A stretch of 64,000 nt of DNA from Blattamonas nauphoetae. Its lineage: Eukaryota; Preaxostyla; Oxymonadida. This document shows, in pieces, positions 1-11,986 of this stretch. The notes under the pieces were generated by a model, which was not told the DNA's origin, did no database searches, and saw nothing but the letters and a program-made list of their open reading frames with translations. The translations under genes and the position numbers were made by a program. Each line of letters opens with the position of its first letter. The stretch's first letter is position 1. Location of the stretch: contig JARBJD010000050.1 in the NCBI GenBank assembly GCA_033064195.1, forward strand, positions 248,001-312,000, in the 5' to 3' direction.

Positions 1-1
1 G

Positions 2-97
2 ACGCTGCAGACAATCAACACGGGGCAGGCGGAGGATGGGCAGACGGTGTCGACGGCTCGAGGGAGTAAGCGGGCTCCTCTTCCGAAGAGATCATGA
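2..97 (+). pseudogene. B fragment 0: 3' remnant of the Ser/Thr-rich B gene
   Basis: This is an open frame from the window edge to TGA at 95-97. It encodes the same C-terminal peptide (ending PLPKRS) that recurs after A1, A2, A4, A7 and A8. Only the last 31 codons are inside the window. The frame was chosen because the longest paralogous piece (14907-15440) keeps this frame open from its N-terminal part. Function is unknown; the peptide is polar and looks disordered. It may be a real gene end or a duplicated fragment. Confidence 0.45.
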
Positions 98-261
98 TGA
101 CATTGCTGAGTCTGTCTTGTTTTGAAAGCTAATTTTGTTTTGGTTTTATTTTAGTTAATTTGTTGCATTCTAGCATTTCTGTGATAATTTCTGATGTATC
201 GGTGAAGGATGTTTGAAAATGGAGCCAGAGAAGTTCAAGAAGGCTCCTTGGAATGTCCCTG

Positions 262-273
262 ACGATCAACCCA
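262..273 (+). promoter_or_regulatory. Upstream GATCAA motif of A1
   Basis: Diverged version (CGATCAACCC) of the TTGATCAAACC motif found at fixed distance before all A genes. GATC begins 102 nt before the A1 ATG. Confidence 0.45.
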
Positions 274-365
274 AAGGCAGCTCACATCTGTTCACCAACT
301 GTTGAAAAAGACAATTTGTTTCCATTTAAAGAACTCAACCCATCTATTCATCGCTCCGATATTCC

Positions 366-2448
366 ATGCTCGTCGATAGGACTTCTTCGATACTCCAACT
401 TGACAACGCAAATGCGAAACAAACAGTTCGAAGCCTTTTCTCTCTGATATCTCATCCAATTTTTCCAGAACTGTCTCGAAGTGTTTCTAAGTCAGATCTG
501 CGGAAAATACCAAACTCTCCGCACCGCGATGTTGAATGGCCTCCTTATTCTTGCGTCTGGTTTGTCTCGACATGTTTTCATGAACTCTCGTTTATGATTT
601 TGACAGAATCTGATTGGGCCCTCTCAGCAATTCTTGGAGTGGAGTACATCGAACCTCTTGAGCGATATTGTGAGCAGACGCAACCACATGAAGTTCCAGT
701 TTGATTCTTGTTTCATCATCATTTCTCAGATTACTCTCCCACAATTGTTGTATCTGATTGGTCTTTCATTGTTTTTGTGTTCACATGGACTCTTTTTCAT
801 CATTGATCCGGTCAGGGAGGTCATCAGAAGCAGAATGTGTTCGAATTTGTGAATCAACGATTCCCTCCTTCTTCCTCAAATGGATGGTCTCAATTTCGGA
901 TTCAAAGATACTCACTGAGGTATGACTTCTTTCGCATTTCCCTCATTTTATCTCAGATCGGAGATTGCCTGAAGCTGTGGACTTCCACTCCTCGATCGTC
1001 TTCCTCCTTCCTCGCCCACCCCAAAACACAATTTCTCGCATTTCTTGATCATTGCGAGAGTCGTGAGTTCTCCATTCCACATTTGACGATTTTGACCCAG
1101 CTGTGTTTCTGCCCACATCTCGACGTGTCGAAGATGGCTCTCGAAGCACTCACCATTCGAAGCGAATCTGATTCAGAAACACGCTCCTTCCTCCGAACAC
1201 TCGAAGTACCTTCTTGTTCGACTAAACGTTCGTCGGAGCTTGTCCCGTTCGCAGGACGACTGTGTTCGACACTGGCCGAGCGTGTTTCGGAAATGAAGTC
1301 ACTCTTCACCGAATCGTCGCCTTCGGATGGAACCATCTCTGTTCACTCAGACACACTTCCCTCCGAATCACCACTTCTCAACGGAAACGCAGTTTTGGAA
1401 CTGCTTTGTGAAGGATTCTATCTCCTCTGCTCACTTCACTCGGACATGGACAATACTTTCGACGATGTGTGCCTTTGTTTCTTCTCATCTTGTCCAGATT
1501 CTGATTGGTTGTGACTTTCATCCCCTTCTCAAATCGACCATCGTCACCTGCCTCGATCTTCTTGAGCAGCTGAAAACAGCTTTGAAATGCGTGAATGTGG
1601 GTATCTCTGAAACGTTGATCAAAATTCTCGACAGTTCTTGGTACTGTGCTTCCATCTGTCTCTATGTGAACTCGTCCCTCCGTCTAGTTTTCGAATCCAC
1701 CTTCTCCGATGTCCCGCAGCTGTGCTCACTTTTGGAGCGAACTTGCTGCCACTTTTCATCAACACACTCATCTCATCTTGTCATGATCATCAATGTCGCT
1801 GCCACTCTCCCTCACATGGTTCCTCGCTTGCTGGAAGAGAATCTTGTTGAGCGAGTGATCGAGACATCAAAGCCGATGACTGTTCCGACCATAAACGGTA
1901 TTTTCAATTTGAGACTCGTCTGGGCCATCAACAATCTGGTTGGTGATACAAGAAACATCACTCAAAACAAAGAGGAGCTGAAGAGAATCCGAATGTTGAA
2001 ATTTGAACGAGTGTTGAAACCGGCCAAGCAATATCTGCAGTTCATTCTTCAGCGAGAGGAATTCATTCTGAACGCTAAGTCAGGCAACTATGATCTGTCG
2101 ACGATTGTTGGTTTTCTTTTGACAAGGACATTGATTCTCGAGCAAGAACTGTTCGAAAATGGAGAGATTGTGGAGTCAGGACAAGAGGAGTGGGAAGTGG
2201 TGTTGTTGGTGGAGAAGACAAAGGAGAAAGATTTGGGGGAGAGACTGGAGGAGATCAGAGAAGACGATGAGAAAATGAAGAAGAAAGAGAAACAGAGATG
2301 GAGGAAGCGAGTGGAGAGACTTCGAGAAGCAGGACATTCAGATGTGATGGAAGGATGGCTGACGCGAATGGATTGGAGAACACGATCGGACATTGTTGAG
2401 TATCTGAAATGGGTGTGTGTAGAGAGTGGGATGAACAACACGATGTGA
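366..2448 (+). CDS. Family A gene, copy A1 (7 exons, 612 aa)
   Basis: Exons 366-425, 469-559, 607-698, 730-760, 816-919, 957-1466 and 1498-2448, ending in TGA. The introns are 43, 47, 31, 55, 37 and 31 nt, all GT-AG. Exon phases (0,1,0,1,0,0) and lengths (60, 91, 92, 31, 104, 510, about 951) repeat in the other copies, while intron sequence drifts, which supports the model. The product has no domain I recognise. The first half is hydrophobic and helical, like an armadillo or HEAT solenoid. It then has a conserved LLEENLVERV segment, a FERVLKPAKQYLQFIL segment, an EEWEV segment and a Lys/Arg/Glu-rich helix near the C-terminus. There is no signal peptide or membrane segment. Function is unknown. 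This copy looks intact. Confidence 0.78.
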
Positions 2449-2610
2449 GAAGAATGGAGGGAGAACCGAAATAGTGAGAAAGAAATTCACGTTTCACATC
2501 ACTACTTTTCCTTTTTGACTCGTGTGTGAACAAAGATTAGAGAAATGGAGAGCAGATGACCATCACATGGGAAGTGAAGCGACTGACTCTCTCCACAAAC
2601 AACTCTTCAG

Positions 2611-3076
2611 GACGAGCCCGATTCGTTCGATACGAGTGAGACACAGCATCGCTGGGACTCGCCCTCACCCCTCGCACGCTCAGAAGAAGTTGCTGACGAG
2701 AACAAGACAGTCGAGTGCTCAGATCGGCTCTCCATCAACCACATTCCCAAACACATCGCCCAAACAAACAGTCGAGATTCGGTCGCGTCCGTTCACAACA
2801 TCGACTGTGTCGCGGATCCCATCGCAGAAGACAAGCAGCGCGAGGAGCTCGTCGAGCACGACGCAGCTTGTTGGGGCGCCGATGTCGTCGGTTGTGGTGA
2901 GTTTTGGGACAGACTTGCATTCGGCGAGCACAGCGAACTTGACGTCATCGCTGCCGACGCTGCAGACAATCAACACGGGGCAGGCGGAGGATGGGCAGGC
3001 GGTTTCGACGGCTCGAGGGAGCAAGCGGGCTTTTCTTCCGAAGAGATCGTGCTTGACAAAAAGGCGATACCAATGA
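2611..3076 (+). pseudogene. B fragment 1: internally deleted copy
   Basis: It begins right after a CAG acceptor, as the other copies do (GACGAG...), runs about 30 nt, then jumps to the RHSIAGTRPHPSHAQKK part. About 310 nt present in the copy at 14907 is missing. After the join the frame is open to TGA at 3074-3076, with the usual C-terminal block altered at its end (PLPKRS becomes FLPKRSC...). The deletion shifts the first ten codons out of frame with the rest, so the piece is probably not a working gene. Its 3' end abuts the A2 upstream region. Confidence 0.5.
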
Positions 3077-3121
3077 TTTTCGTGACTGAAACAGTTCGAG
3101 ACAGTTTTCAGAAGCCTTATG

Positions 3122-3133
3122 TTGATCAAACCA
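3122..3133 (+). promoter_or_regulatory. Upstream TTGATCAAACC motif of A2
   Basis: Exact TTGATCAAACC, with GATC 101 nt before the position of the (mutated) A2 start. Confidence 0.5.
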
Positions 3134-3224
3134 CAACAGAATCAGACAGGATCATGAACTGTTCAATGGAACTGTTTGTCCATATTCCGAACATCTTACC
3201 ATCTACTTATCGTTCAGAAATGCC

Positions 3225-5308
3225 ATACTTTTCGACGAGACATCTGCAAATACTGAGATTGACACCACAAAAGCGAAACAAACAGTTTGTCGCCTTTCTC
3301 TCGATATCTCGTTCATTGTTCACCAGGCCTGTCTTGAATGGTATCTAAGCAGGATTTGTGGGGAAGACATACCACTCCGTCAAACAATGTTGAGTAGCCT
3401 GCTCGTTCTTGCGACTCGTCTGTTCGAACTGATTTCTTTCAATCTCGTTGATGATTTTGACAGGATCTGATTGGGCCCTCTCCACAATTCTTGAAGTGGA
3501 TTACATCAAACCCCTTGAGGCATATTGTGAACAGACCCGACCATATGAAGTTACAGTCTGATTCTTGTTTCGTCATCATTACTCAGTTAGCTCTGCCGAA
3601 ATTGTTGTATCTCATCGGTATGTCACTGTTTTTGTATTCATCTTTACTCTTTTTCATGATTTCATTGATCAGGGAAATCATCAGAAGTTGAATTGAATCG
3701 AATCTGTGAATCATCGATTCCCTCCTTCTTCCTCAATGGGATAATCTTCACTTCGAATCAAGACAAACTCACTAAAGTTTGTTTTCCTCCCTCTTTCCAA
3801 TATTGTCTCCCAGATCGGAAATTGTTTGGTGTTGTTCACTTCAACCCTTCGATCATCATCCACCTTCCTCGCCCACCACAACACACAATTTCTCGCATTT
3901 CTTGATCATTTTGTGAGGAGCAAGTCGGATTTTCGACATTTACCGATTCTCGCCCAGCACTCTTTCTCCCCACATCTCGAATTGTCGAAGTTGGCTCTTG
4001 AAGCACTCTCCAAACGATGCAAGTCTGATTTAGAAACACGCTCCTTCCTCCAAGAACTCCAAGTTCCTTCCTCTTCGACTGACAGTTCGTCGGAGCTTGT
4101 GACGTTCGTCGGACGACTGTGTTCGACACTGGCCGAGCATGTTTCGGAAATGAAGTCACTCTTCGCCGAATCGTCGCCTTCGGATGGAACCATCTCTGCT
4201 CTCTCCACCACACTTCCCAACGAATCACCACTTCTTACCGAAAACGCTGTTCTGGAAGTGCTTTGTGATGGATTCTCACTTTTCGACTTACTGCTCGATG
4301 ACGTGGATGACACTTTTCAAGATGTGTGCCTGTCTTTCTTCTCATCTTGTCCAGATTCTGATCAAGTGCGCCTTTGTTCCTCTTCTCAAATCAACCATCG
4401 TCGCCTGCCTCGATCTACTCGACCACGCAAGAAGTGAATCGACTCGTTCACTTCCAAACAGAACTGCCCTGTTTCTCGAAGTTCTCGACTGGTCGTGGTC
4501 CTGTGCTTCCAGCTGCCTATATTCCTACAGATTGTCCCTCCATCCGATTGTTGAATCCACCTTCTCCGATGTTCCGCAGCTGTGCTCACTTTTGGAGCGA
4601 ACTTGCTGCCACTTTTCATCAACACATTTCTCTCATCTAAAAATGATCATCAACATCAGTTCAACTCTCCGTCACCTGACTCCTTGCTTGCTGGAAGAGA
4701 ATCTGGTTGAACGAGTGCTTACCACATCAAAACCGATGGAAGTTCCTACGACACATCGTGGTTTCCACTTGAGACTCATCTGGGCCGTCAGAAACTTGAT
4801 TGGGACTCCGAAAGAAATCACTATCGCCATCTTTGAGGAAACAAAGATCCGAATGCTTCAGTTTGAACGAGCGTTGAAACCAGCCAAGCAGTATCTGCAG
4901 TTCATTCTCCAGCGAGAAGAGTTCATTCCGAATGCTGGTCCCAGAGGCAAGGATCTCTCATCACAAATCTATTATCTTTTGGCAAAGACACTACAACTCG
5001 AGCGAGATCTGTTTGAAGATGGTGAGATTGTGGAGACAGGAAGAGAGGAGTGGGAAGTGGGGTGGTTGGTGGAGAAGACAAAGGAGGATGATTTGACAGT
5101 GAGACTGACGAAGATCAGAGGAGATGATGCGAGAATGAAGAAGAATGAGAAAGGGAGATGGAAGAAGCGAGTGGAGAGACTCCGAGAATCAGGACATTCA
5201 GATGCGATGGAAGGATGGCTGACGCGAATGGACAATGCAACACCGTCAGAGCTTGTGGAGTACCTCCAACGTGGGAGTTCGGAGAGTGGGGTGAATGTGA
5301 GATTTTGA
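3225..5308 (+). CDS. Family A gene, copy A2; start codon lost (ATG to ATA)
   Basis: Exons 3225-3284, 3327-3417, 3464-3555, 3587-3617, 3673-3776, 3814-4323 and 4355-5308 (TGA). All lengths and phases match A1, so the body is intact (613 codons). The first codon of exon 1, ATG in the other copies, reads ATA at 3225-3227. An ATG five bases upstream (3220) is out of frame. The next in-frame ATG lies in exon 2 (about 3389) and would drop roughly 40 residues. Either A2 starts there or it is newly silenced. Exon 2 ends in C before a GTCTGTTCG donor, giving Arg at the junction where most copies have Glu. Function is unknown, as for A1. Confidence 0.72.
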
Positions 5309-5470
5309 GGAGGATGGATGGAGAGGAGAGACTGAGAGACTGAATTTCACGTTTCATGTCACAGTGTGATCATTTTGACTTGTGTCTGAACAAAGATGAG
5401 GGAAAGGAAGAGCAGATGACCATCACAGTAGATGTGAAGCGATAGATTCTCTCCACAAACAATCTGTCAG

Positions 5471-6041
5471 GACGAGTTCGATCCATTCGATGCAAGTGTG
5501 ACTCAGAAAATGACACAGCTATTGTCGAAGGATGAACTCGAACACTCCATTTTCACTCTGAAACAATCGAAAGCGACAGGAAACATGACGTCGAGAAAGA
5601 GATCGGCAGTGGCGAGTCCAGGAACACCAGGTGGACTCTCTTTCGGGACGATCCATTCAGGAAATGCGCTTCCGCCTGTGCGATTCGGAGCAGAGACAGT
5701 CGAGTGCTCAGTTCGGCTCCCCGTCGATCACATTCCCAAACACATCGCCCAAACAAACAGTCGATATTAGCCCACGTCCATTCACAACATGGACTGTGTC
5801 GCGGATCCCGTCGCAGAGGACAAGCAGTTCGAGAAGCTCGTCAAGCACGACGCAGCTTGTTGGGGCGCCGATGTCGTCGGTTGTGGTGAGTTTTGGGACA
5901 GACTTGCATTCGGCGAGCATAGCGGACTTGACGTCATCGCTGCCGACGCTGCAGACAATCAACACGGGGCAGGCGGAGGATGGGCAGGCGGTTTCGACCG
6001 CTCAGGGGAGCGAGCGGGCTCCTCTTCCGAAGAGATCGTGA
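5471..6041 (+). pseudogene. B fragment 2: 5' and 3' parts joined out of frame
   Basis: The 5' part (DEFDPFDASVTQ then MTQLLSKDELEHS, a basic SRKRSAVASPGTPGG patch and PPVRFGAE) is open to about 5697. There the sequence jumps from GCAGAGAC to AGTCGAGTGC, the region after KKLLTR. The two sides share GAGAC, a microhomology at the deletion point. The join changes frame, so the 3' part (QSSAQFGSPS... to PLPKRS, TGA 6039-6041) is only open in a different frame. It is a broken piece of the same gene seen whole at its 5' side at 14907. Confidence 0.55.
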
Positions 6042-6334
6042 TGGCATTGCAGGGTAAGTCTGTTTTGAAGATTGTTTTGTTTTGGTTTTGTTCATGTTAC
6101 TTTGTTGCATTCTAGCATTTCGGAGATTATTTCATATGTGGTGGTGAACATCCGTTAGCCTCTCACCAAGTTGATGTATGAATTGAAAGCCGGTATATTG
6201 TTATTTGTCGGTGTTCGGGAATCCAGACAAATCACGAGTTTTCTGTTAGAGAAATTTGTGGACGCTTGATAGAAAGGCGATGCAAATGATTTACATGACT
6301 GAAACTGTTCGAGACAGTATTCAGAACCCCCATG

Positions 6335-6346
6335 TTGATCAAACCA
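6335..6346 (+). promoter_or_regulatory. Upstream TTGATCAAACC motif of A3
   Basis: Exact motif; GATC is 101 nt before the A3 ATG. The 396 nt from 6042 to 6437 hold no gene that I can see apart from this motif. Confidence 0.5.
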
Positions 6347-6437
6347 CAACAGAATCTGATCGGATCACGTTTGAATCTGAACACCTTTTCGTTAACATTT
6401 AGAACCTCTTCCCGACTATCCATCGATCAGAAATACC

Positions 6438-9125
6438 ATGCTGGCTGACAAAACATCTGTACATCCTGATATTGATGCCGAAAAAGCACACCGAATGGTT
6501 TGTCCTTTTTGATTCGATATCATTCTGAAATGTTTTCAGACTTTTCTTAAAGTGTTTCTCAGTCAGATCTGTGGGAAGAGAGAAACACTCCGTCAAGCAA
6601 TGTTGAATACTCTCCTCATTCTCATCGGTATATCACTATTTTTGTATTCGTCTTCACTATTTTTTTGATTGATCCGGTCAGGAAAGACATCAGAAAGTGA
6701 ATTGGATCGGATTTGTGAATCATCGATTCCCGACTTCCTTCTCACATGTGTGATCTCAATTTCGGATCAACATCTGCTTACTGAAGTTTGTTGCCAATAA
6801 TCTTTTCATTACTTTGTCTCAGATCGGAAATTGTCTGTCGTTGTGGACTTCCACTCTTCGATCGTCTTCCGCCTTCCTCACCCACCACCAAACCAAATTT
6901 CTCGCATTTATCGATCATTGTACGAGTAATGAGTACTCCATTCCACATTTGACGATTTTGACCCAGCTGTGTTTCTCCCCACATATCGAAGTGTTGAAGT
7001 TGGCGATCGAAACCCTTTCCAAACGATTCAAGTCTGATTATAGAACACGCTTCTTCCTCCTAAAGCGCAAAGTGCCTTCTGGTTCGACTGACAGTTCGTC
7101 GGAGCTTCTCCCGTTCGTCGGACATCTGTGTTCCGTACTGGCCGAGCATGTTTCGGAAATGAAGTCGCACTTCACCGAATCGTCTCCTTCGGATGGAACC
7201 ATCTCTGCTCTCTCCGCCACACTTCCCTCCGAATCACCACTTCTCGCTGGAAACACTGTTTTGGAAATACTTTCTGAAGGATTCTCACTCATCCACTCAT
7301 TTTTCTCACCCTCAAACCAAACTCTTCATAATGTGTGCCTCTGTCTCTTCTCATCTTGCCCAGATTCTGATCGACTTCAACTATGCTCCTCTTCTCAAAG
7401 CAACCATCGTCGCCTGCCTCGATCTCCTCGACCACGAGAGAAGTGATTCAAATTGTCCACATTCAGATCGAACAGACATGTTGATCAAAATTCTCGACAC
7501 TTCTTGGTACTATGCTGCCGAAAGTCTCACCGACTATCACAAATCACTCCGTCCAGTTTTCGACTCCACCTTCTCAGATATTCCACAGCTGTGCTCACTT
7601 TTGGAGCGAACTTGCTCCTGTTCTTCACCCACAAACATCTTTTATCTTTTCCTGATCATCAACATTGGGGGCTCTCTCCCTCACATGGTTCCTCGCTTGC
7701 TGGAAGAGAATCTTGTTGAGCGAGTGATCGACACATCCAAGCCAATCAGAGTTCCAACCTCAAACGGTGATTTCCATCTGTTTCTTATCAAGGCCATCAG
7801 ACATTTGATTGAGACTCCGAATGATAGTAGTGTCAGATATCCGCAAGTGTTCGGAAACCCGCCAGAGGGAGTCTAAAAAACCGCCACCGAACGATCTTAC
7901 ATCTATTCATGTTCTTTCCCCATTTCATCACATTTTCATCTATTTTTCTCACTTTTTGAAAGAAGATAAAACATAAATAATAGTGAAATGATGAAATAAA
8001 CACAGATCATTCTTGAGATGGTTGGTTGGTACTATATCCCTCTTCTTTCGGGATTCGTTGTCATGCCAGTCATTCTATGTTGACAGTTGACGCTGGTTTG
8101 GTGGATTATTTCGATTCATATTGTTTTCTTCCTCCTCGGAATCCTCGTCAAAGCAATTGAATGATGGTTGTCAACAGTGATGATAATGAATGTTGAAGTG
8201 TTTTCAGTGCCGTCTGGAACTGGGTTTCTGCCCATCAGGGGGCAATTTTAGTCGATTTGAGGCCTATTCCTCCGTCATGGCTGACTTGCGGAGTGGAAGC
8301 TGATCTTGTCGGAATCTCATTGGTATTTGAGAGTGTGGTCACTTTTCTGAGAGGGATTTGTGTGGAGAGGCTTGTTCTTCACGAGGATCTCATGGATCAG
8401 ATCCTGAGTTGGATTGCACACATCTTGGTTTGAAAGGTGGCCCATTGCCTCCGAGTTCGCTTCTCTCAGACAAGTTTTTATTCTACTTCAATTGCACAAA
8501 TCAATTTCATTCAAACAAGAGATGACGTGAGAGAATAATAACGTGACACCTATTGAGTGGCGGTTTTATATCACTAGTGGCGGGTTTCTGACAGGTTGCG
8601 GTTTTCTAACACCACTATGATATCACTGAAGCCAAAGCTGAGCAGAAGAGAATCCGACTGTTGAAGTTTGAACGTGCTCTGAAACCAGCCAAGCGATATC
8701 TGCAGTTCATTCTTCAGCGGGAGGAGTTCGTTCCGGAGGCTAAGTTAGGCAACTATGATCTCTCATCACAAATCGGGCATCTTTTGGGAAATACACTGGA
8801 GCTCGAGCGAGACCTGTTCGAAGTTGGTGAGATTGTGGAGACAGGAAGAGAGGAGTGGGAAGTGGGGTGGTTGGTGGAGAAGACAACCGAGGATGAGTTG
8901 GGGGAGAAACTGAGGAGGATCAGAGAAGACGATGTGAGAATGAACTGGTATGAGAAAGCGAGAAGGAAGAAGAGAATTGAGAAACAACGAAAAGCAGGAC
9001 ATGAAGATGCACTGGAAGGCTGGGTGTTAAAAAGAAACAATCGAACTCGGAGAGAGATCGTGAACTACCTCGAATGTGGGAGTGGAGAAATTGGGATGAA
9101 CCTCCGATTCTGGACAGGATGGTGA
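6438..9125 (+). pseudogene. Family A gene, copy A3; exon deletion and 791-bp insertion
   Basis: Exon 1 is 6438-6497. Exon 2 (6540-6627) is fused directly to the end of exon 4: it runs ...CTCATTCTCATCG and then into the exon-4 donor GTATATC. The end of exon 2, all of exon 3 and most of exon 4 are gone, yet the phase is kept. Exons 5 (6682-6785), 6 (6823-7332) and 7 (from 7364) are normal until 7825, where a TIR element is inserted. Coding similarity resumes at 8622 and ends at TGA 9123-9125. The insertion plus duplication (796 bp) shifts the frame, and the in-frame stop is at 7874-7876. It is almost surely non-functional as a full-length gene. Confidence 0.75.
7826..8616. mobile_element. 791-bp non-autonomous TIR element in A3
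   Basis: The insertion point is fixed by comparison with the other A copies. ATGAT stands on both sides (7821-7825 and 8617-8621), and removing one copy plus the element restores the aligned exon. The ends are imperfect inverted repeats of about 60 bp: AGTAGTGTCAGA at the left, AGTGGTGTTAGA read inward from the right, with shared AAACCCGCCA and AAAACCGCCAC blocks further in. No ORF resembles a transposase, so it must be moved in trans. A 5-bp duplication does not point to one superfamily. Confidence 0.8.
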
Positions 9126-9272
9126 TGTTGTAGATATTAGATGTAGATTTCACGTTTCATGTCACAGTGTGAGCATTTTGACTCGTGTGTGAACAAAGCA
9201 GAGAGAAAGGAAGACAAGATGACCATCACATGGGAAGTGAAGCGACTGACTCTCTCCACAAACAACTCACCA

Positions 9273-9769
9273 GGACGAGTTCGATTCAGTCGATGCGAGT
9301 GTGACTCAGAAAAAGACACAGCTGCTGTCGAAGGATGAACTCGAACACTCCATTTTCACTCTGAAACAATCGAAAGCGACAGGAAACATGTCGTCGAGAA
9401 AGAGATCGGCAGTGGCGAGTCCAGGAACACCAGGTGGACTCTCGTTTGGGACGATCCATTCGGGAAATGCGCTTCCGCCTGTGCGATTCGGAGCAGAGAC
9501 GAACGAGATGAATGGAGTGACCGAGACGCCATGGAAGCCGCAAATGCCAGGATCAGCGGCAGCACCAATACCCGATGGGCCGACAGAGTTGAAGAGACAC
9601 AGCATCGCTGGGACTCGGCCTCACCCCTCGCACGCTCAGAAGAAGCTGCTGACGAGACAGTCGAGTGCTCAGCTCGGCTCGCTATCGACCACATTCCCAA
9701 ACACATCGCTCAAACAAACAGTCGAGATTGGCGCGCGTCCGTTCACCACATCGACAGTGTCGCGGATCC
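9273..9769 (+). pseudogene. B fragment 3: 5' portion, 3' end missing
   Basis: From GACGAG after the CAG acceptor, through MTQKKTQLLSKDELEHS, the basic SRKRSAVASP patch, NEMNGV, RHSIAGTRPHPSHAQKK and FPNTS, the frame is open. At 9769 (TCGCGGATCC) the similarity to other B copies stops and the A4 upstream region begins. Reading on gives an ORF to 9957 that overlaps A4 exon 1, which is unlikely to be real. The missing 3' part is present in other copies, so this is one half of a recombined unit. Confidence 0.5.
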
Positions 9770-9804
9770 TGATGAGACCTAGAAGGCTCAATGGGATCTC
9801 TGTG

Positions 9805-9816
9805 TTGATCAAACCA
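9805..9816 (+). promoter_or_regulatory. Upstream TTGATCAAACC motif of A4
   Basis: Exact motif; GATC is 99 nt before the A4 ATG. Here the DNA just upstream is a B fragment broken at another point than in A1 to A3, yet the spacing is kept. Confidence 0.5.
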
Positions 9817-9905
9817 TTGGAGAAGATTGCACCTCAAGACTTTTCCATCAAATCTTTTATCGACATAATCTGCATCTTTCTATCTGTCCATCGATCAGAA
9901 ATACT

Positions 9906-11986
9906 ATGTTGGTTGACAAGGCTTCGCAGACTCCCCAAGTTGGCATCGCGAAAGTGAAACAAACAGTTTGTCGATTTTGTTGTAGTATCACTCTGAAATG
10001 TTTCCAGAACTTGGTCGATGTATTTCTAAGTCAGATTTGTGGGGAATGCAAACCACTCCGTCCTCTGATGTTGAATAGCCTCCTCGCTCTTGTGACTGGC
10101 TTGAATTGACATGATTGCGTTTCAGATTCGTTATTGATTTTGATAGAATCTGATTGGGCCCTCTCAACAATACTTGAAGTGGATTACATCAAACCTCTTG
10201 AGGCATATTGTGAACAGACTCAACCATGTGATATTCCAGTTTGATTCTCGTTTCGTCATCATTTCTCAGATTGCTCTCCCGAAATTGTTGTCTCTGATTG
10301 GTCTGTCATTGTTTTGATGTTCTATGGACTCTTTTTCATGATTTCTTCGATCAGGTAAATCATCAGAAAGTGAATTGGATCGGATTTGTGAATCATCGAT
10401 TCCATCCTTCCTTCTCGATGGGATGATCTTCACTTCGAATCAAGACACACTCGCTGAAGTTTGTTTTCCTCCGTCTTCCAAAATATTCTCCCAGATCGGC
10501 AATGGTCTGATGATGTGGACTTCGACTCTCCGATTGTCTTCCATCTTCCTCACCCACCACAAAACCCAATATCTCGCATTTATCGATCGTTCAAAGAATA
10601 AAAAAGCAACTTTCCCCCAGTTGACGATTCTCGCCCATCTGTGTTTCTCCCCTCATCTCGGAGTGTCAAAGCTGGCTCTTGAAGCCCTTTCCGTTCGAAG
10701 CGACTCTGATTCAGAAACACGCGACTTCCATCAAACACTCGAAGTACCTTCTAGTTCGACTAAACGTTCGTCGGAGCTTGTTCCGTTCGCAGGACGTCTG
10801 TGTTCCACGCTGTCCAGGCATGTTTCCCAATTGAAGTCACTCTTCTCCGAATCGTCCGCTTCGGATGGAACCATCTCTGCTCTCTCCGCCACTCTTCCCG
10901 AGGAACCACCACTACTCGATGGAAACGCTGTTGTGGAAATACTTTGTGAAGGAATCTCTCTCCTCTGCTCACTTCACTCGGACATGGACAATACTTTCGA
11001 CGATGTGTGCCTTTGTTTCTTCTCATCTTGTCCAGATTCTGATCAAGCACGACTTTGTTCCTCTTCTCAAATCAACCATCATCGCCTGCCTCGATCTTCT
11101 TGAGCAGCTGAAAACAGCTTTTAAATGCGTGAATGTGGGTATCTCTGACACGTTGATCAAAATTCTCGACAGTTCTTGGTACTGTGCTTTCATCTGTCTC
11201 TATGTGAACTCGTCCCTCCGTCTAGTTTTCGAATCCACCTTCTCCGATGTCCCGCAGCTGTGCTCACTTTTGGAGCGAACATGCTGCCACGCATCACTAA
11301 CAAACACCTATCATCTGTCAATGATCATGAACGTCAGTGCCGCTCTTCCTCACCTGACTCCTCGCTTGTTGGAAGAGAATCTTGTTGAACGAGTGATGGA
11401 CACATCCAATCCTATGGTTGTTCCAACAACAAACGGTGTTTTCCATTTGAGACTCGTCTGGGCCATCAACAATCTGCTTCGTGACCCGCAAGACATCACA
11501 GATGACAAAGAACAGGAGAAGAGCATCAACAAGATGCAATTTGAACGAGTGCTGAAACCAGCGAAGCAATATCTGCTGTTCATTCTTCAACGAGAAGAGT
11601 TCATTCCGAAAGATGATTCAAGCGATAGAGATCTGCCAACTCGAATCACTTCTCTTTTGGTGCAAGTTTACCTGTTCGAGCGAGATCTGTTCGAAGATGG
11701 CGAGATTGTGGAGACGGGAAGAGAGGAGTGGGAAGTGGGGTGGTTGGTGGAGAAGACACACGAGATGGAGTTGGGGGAGAGATTGAAGATGATCAGAGAA
11801 GATGATATGAGAATGAAGAAGGATGAGAAGTCGAGATGGAAGAAGCGAGTGGAGAGACTCCGAGAAGCAGGACATTCAGATGCGATGGAAGGATGGCTGA
11901 CGCGAATGGACAACGAAACACCGTCAGAGCTTGTGGAGTACCTCCAACGTGGGAGTTCGGAGAGTGGGATGAATGTGATATTCTGA
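9906..11986 (+). CDS. Family A gene, copy A4 (7 exons, 612 aa; GC donor)
   Basis: Exons 9906-9965, 10008-10098, 10147-10238, 10270-10300, 10355-10458, 10495-11004 and 11036-11986 (TGA). All lengths and phases match A1. Intron 2 (10099-10146) begins GCTTGA instead of GTTTG, a GC-AG intron if it is spliced. Bases 11258-11488 are identical to 14017-14247 in A5 over 231 nt, while flanking exon sequence differs. Just upstream, about 112 nt from GAAAACAGC match A8. This points to patchy gene conversion. The region after the TGA lacks the TTTCACGTTTC 3' block of most copies and instead carries a spacer shared with A8. Confidence 0.76.
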
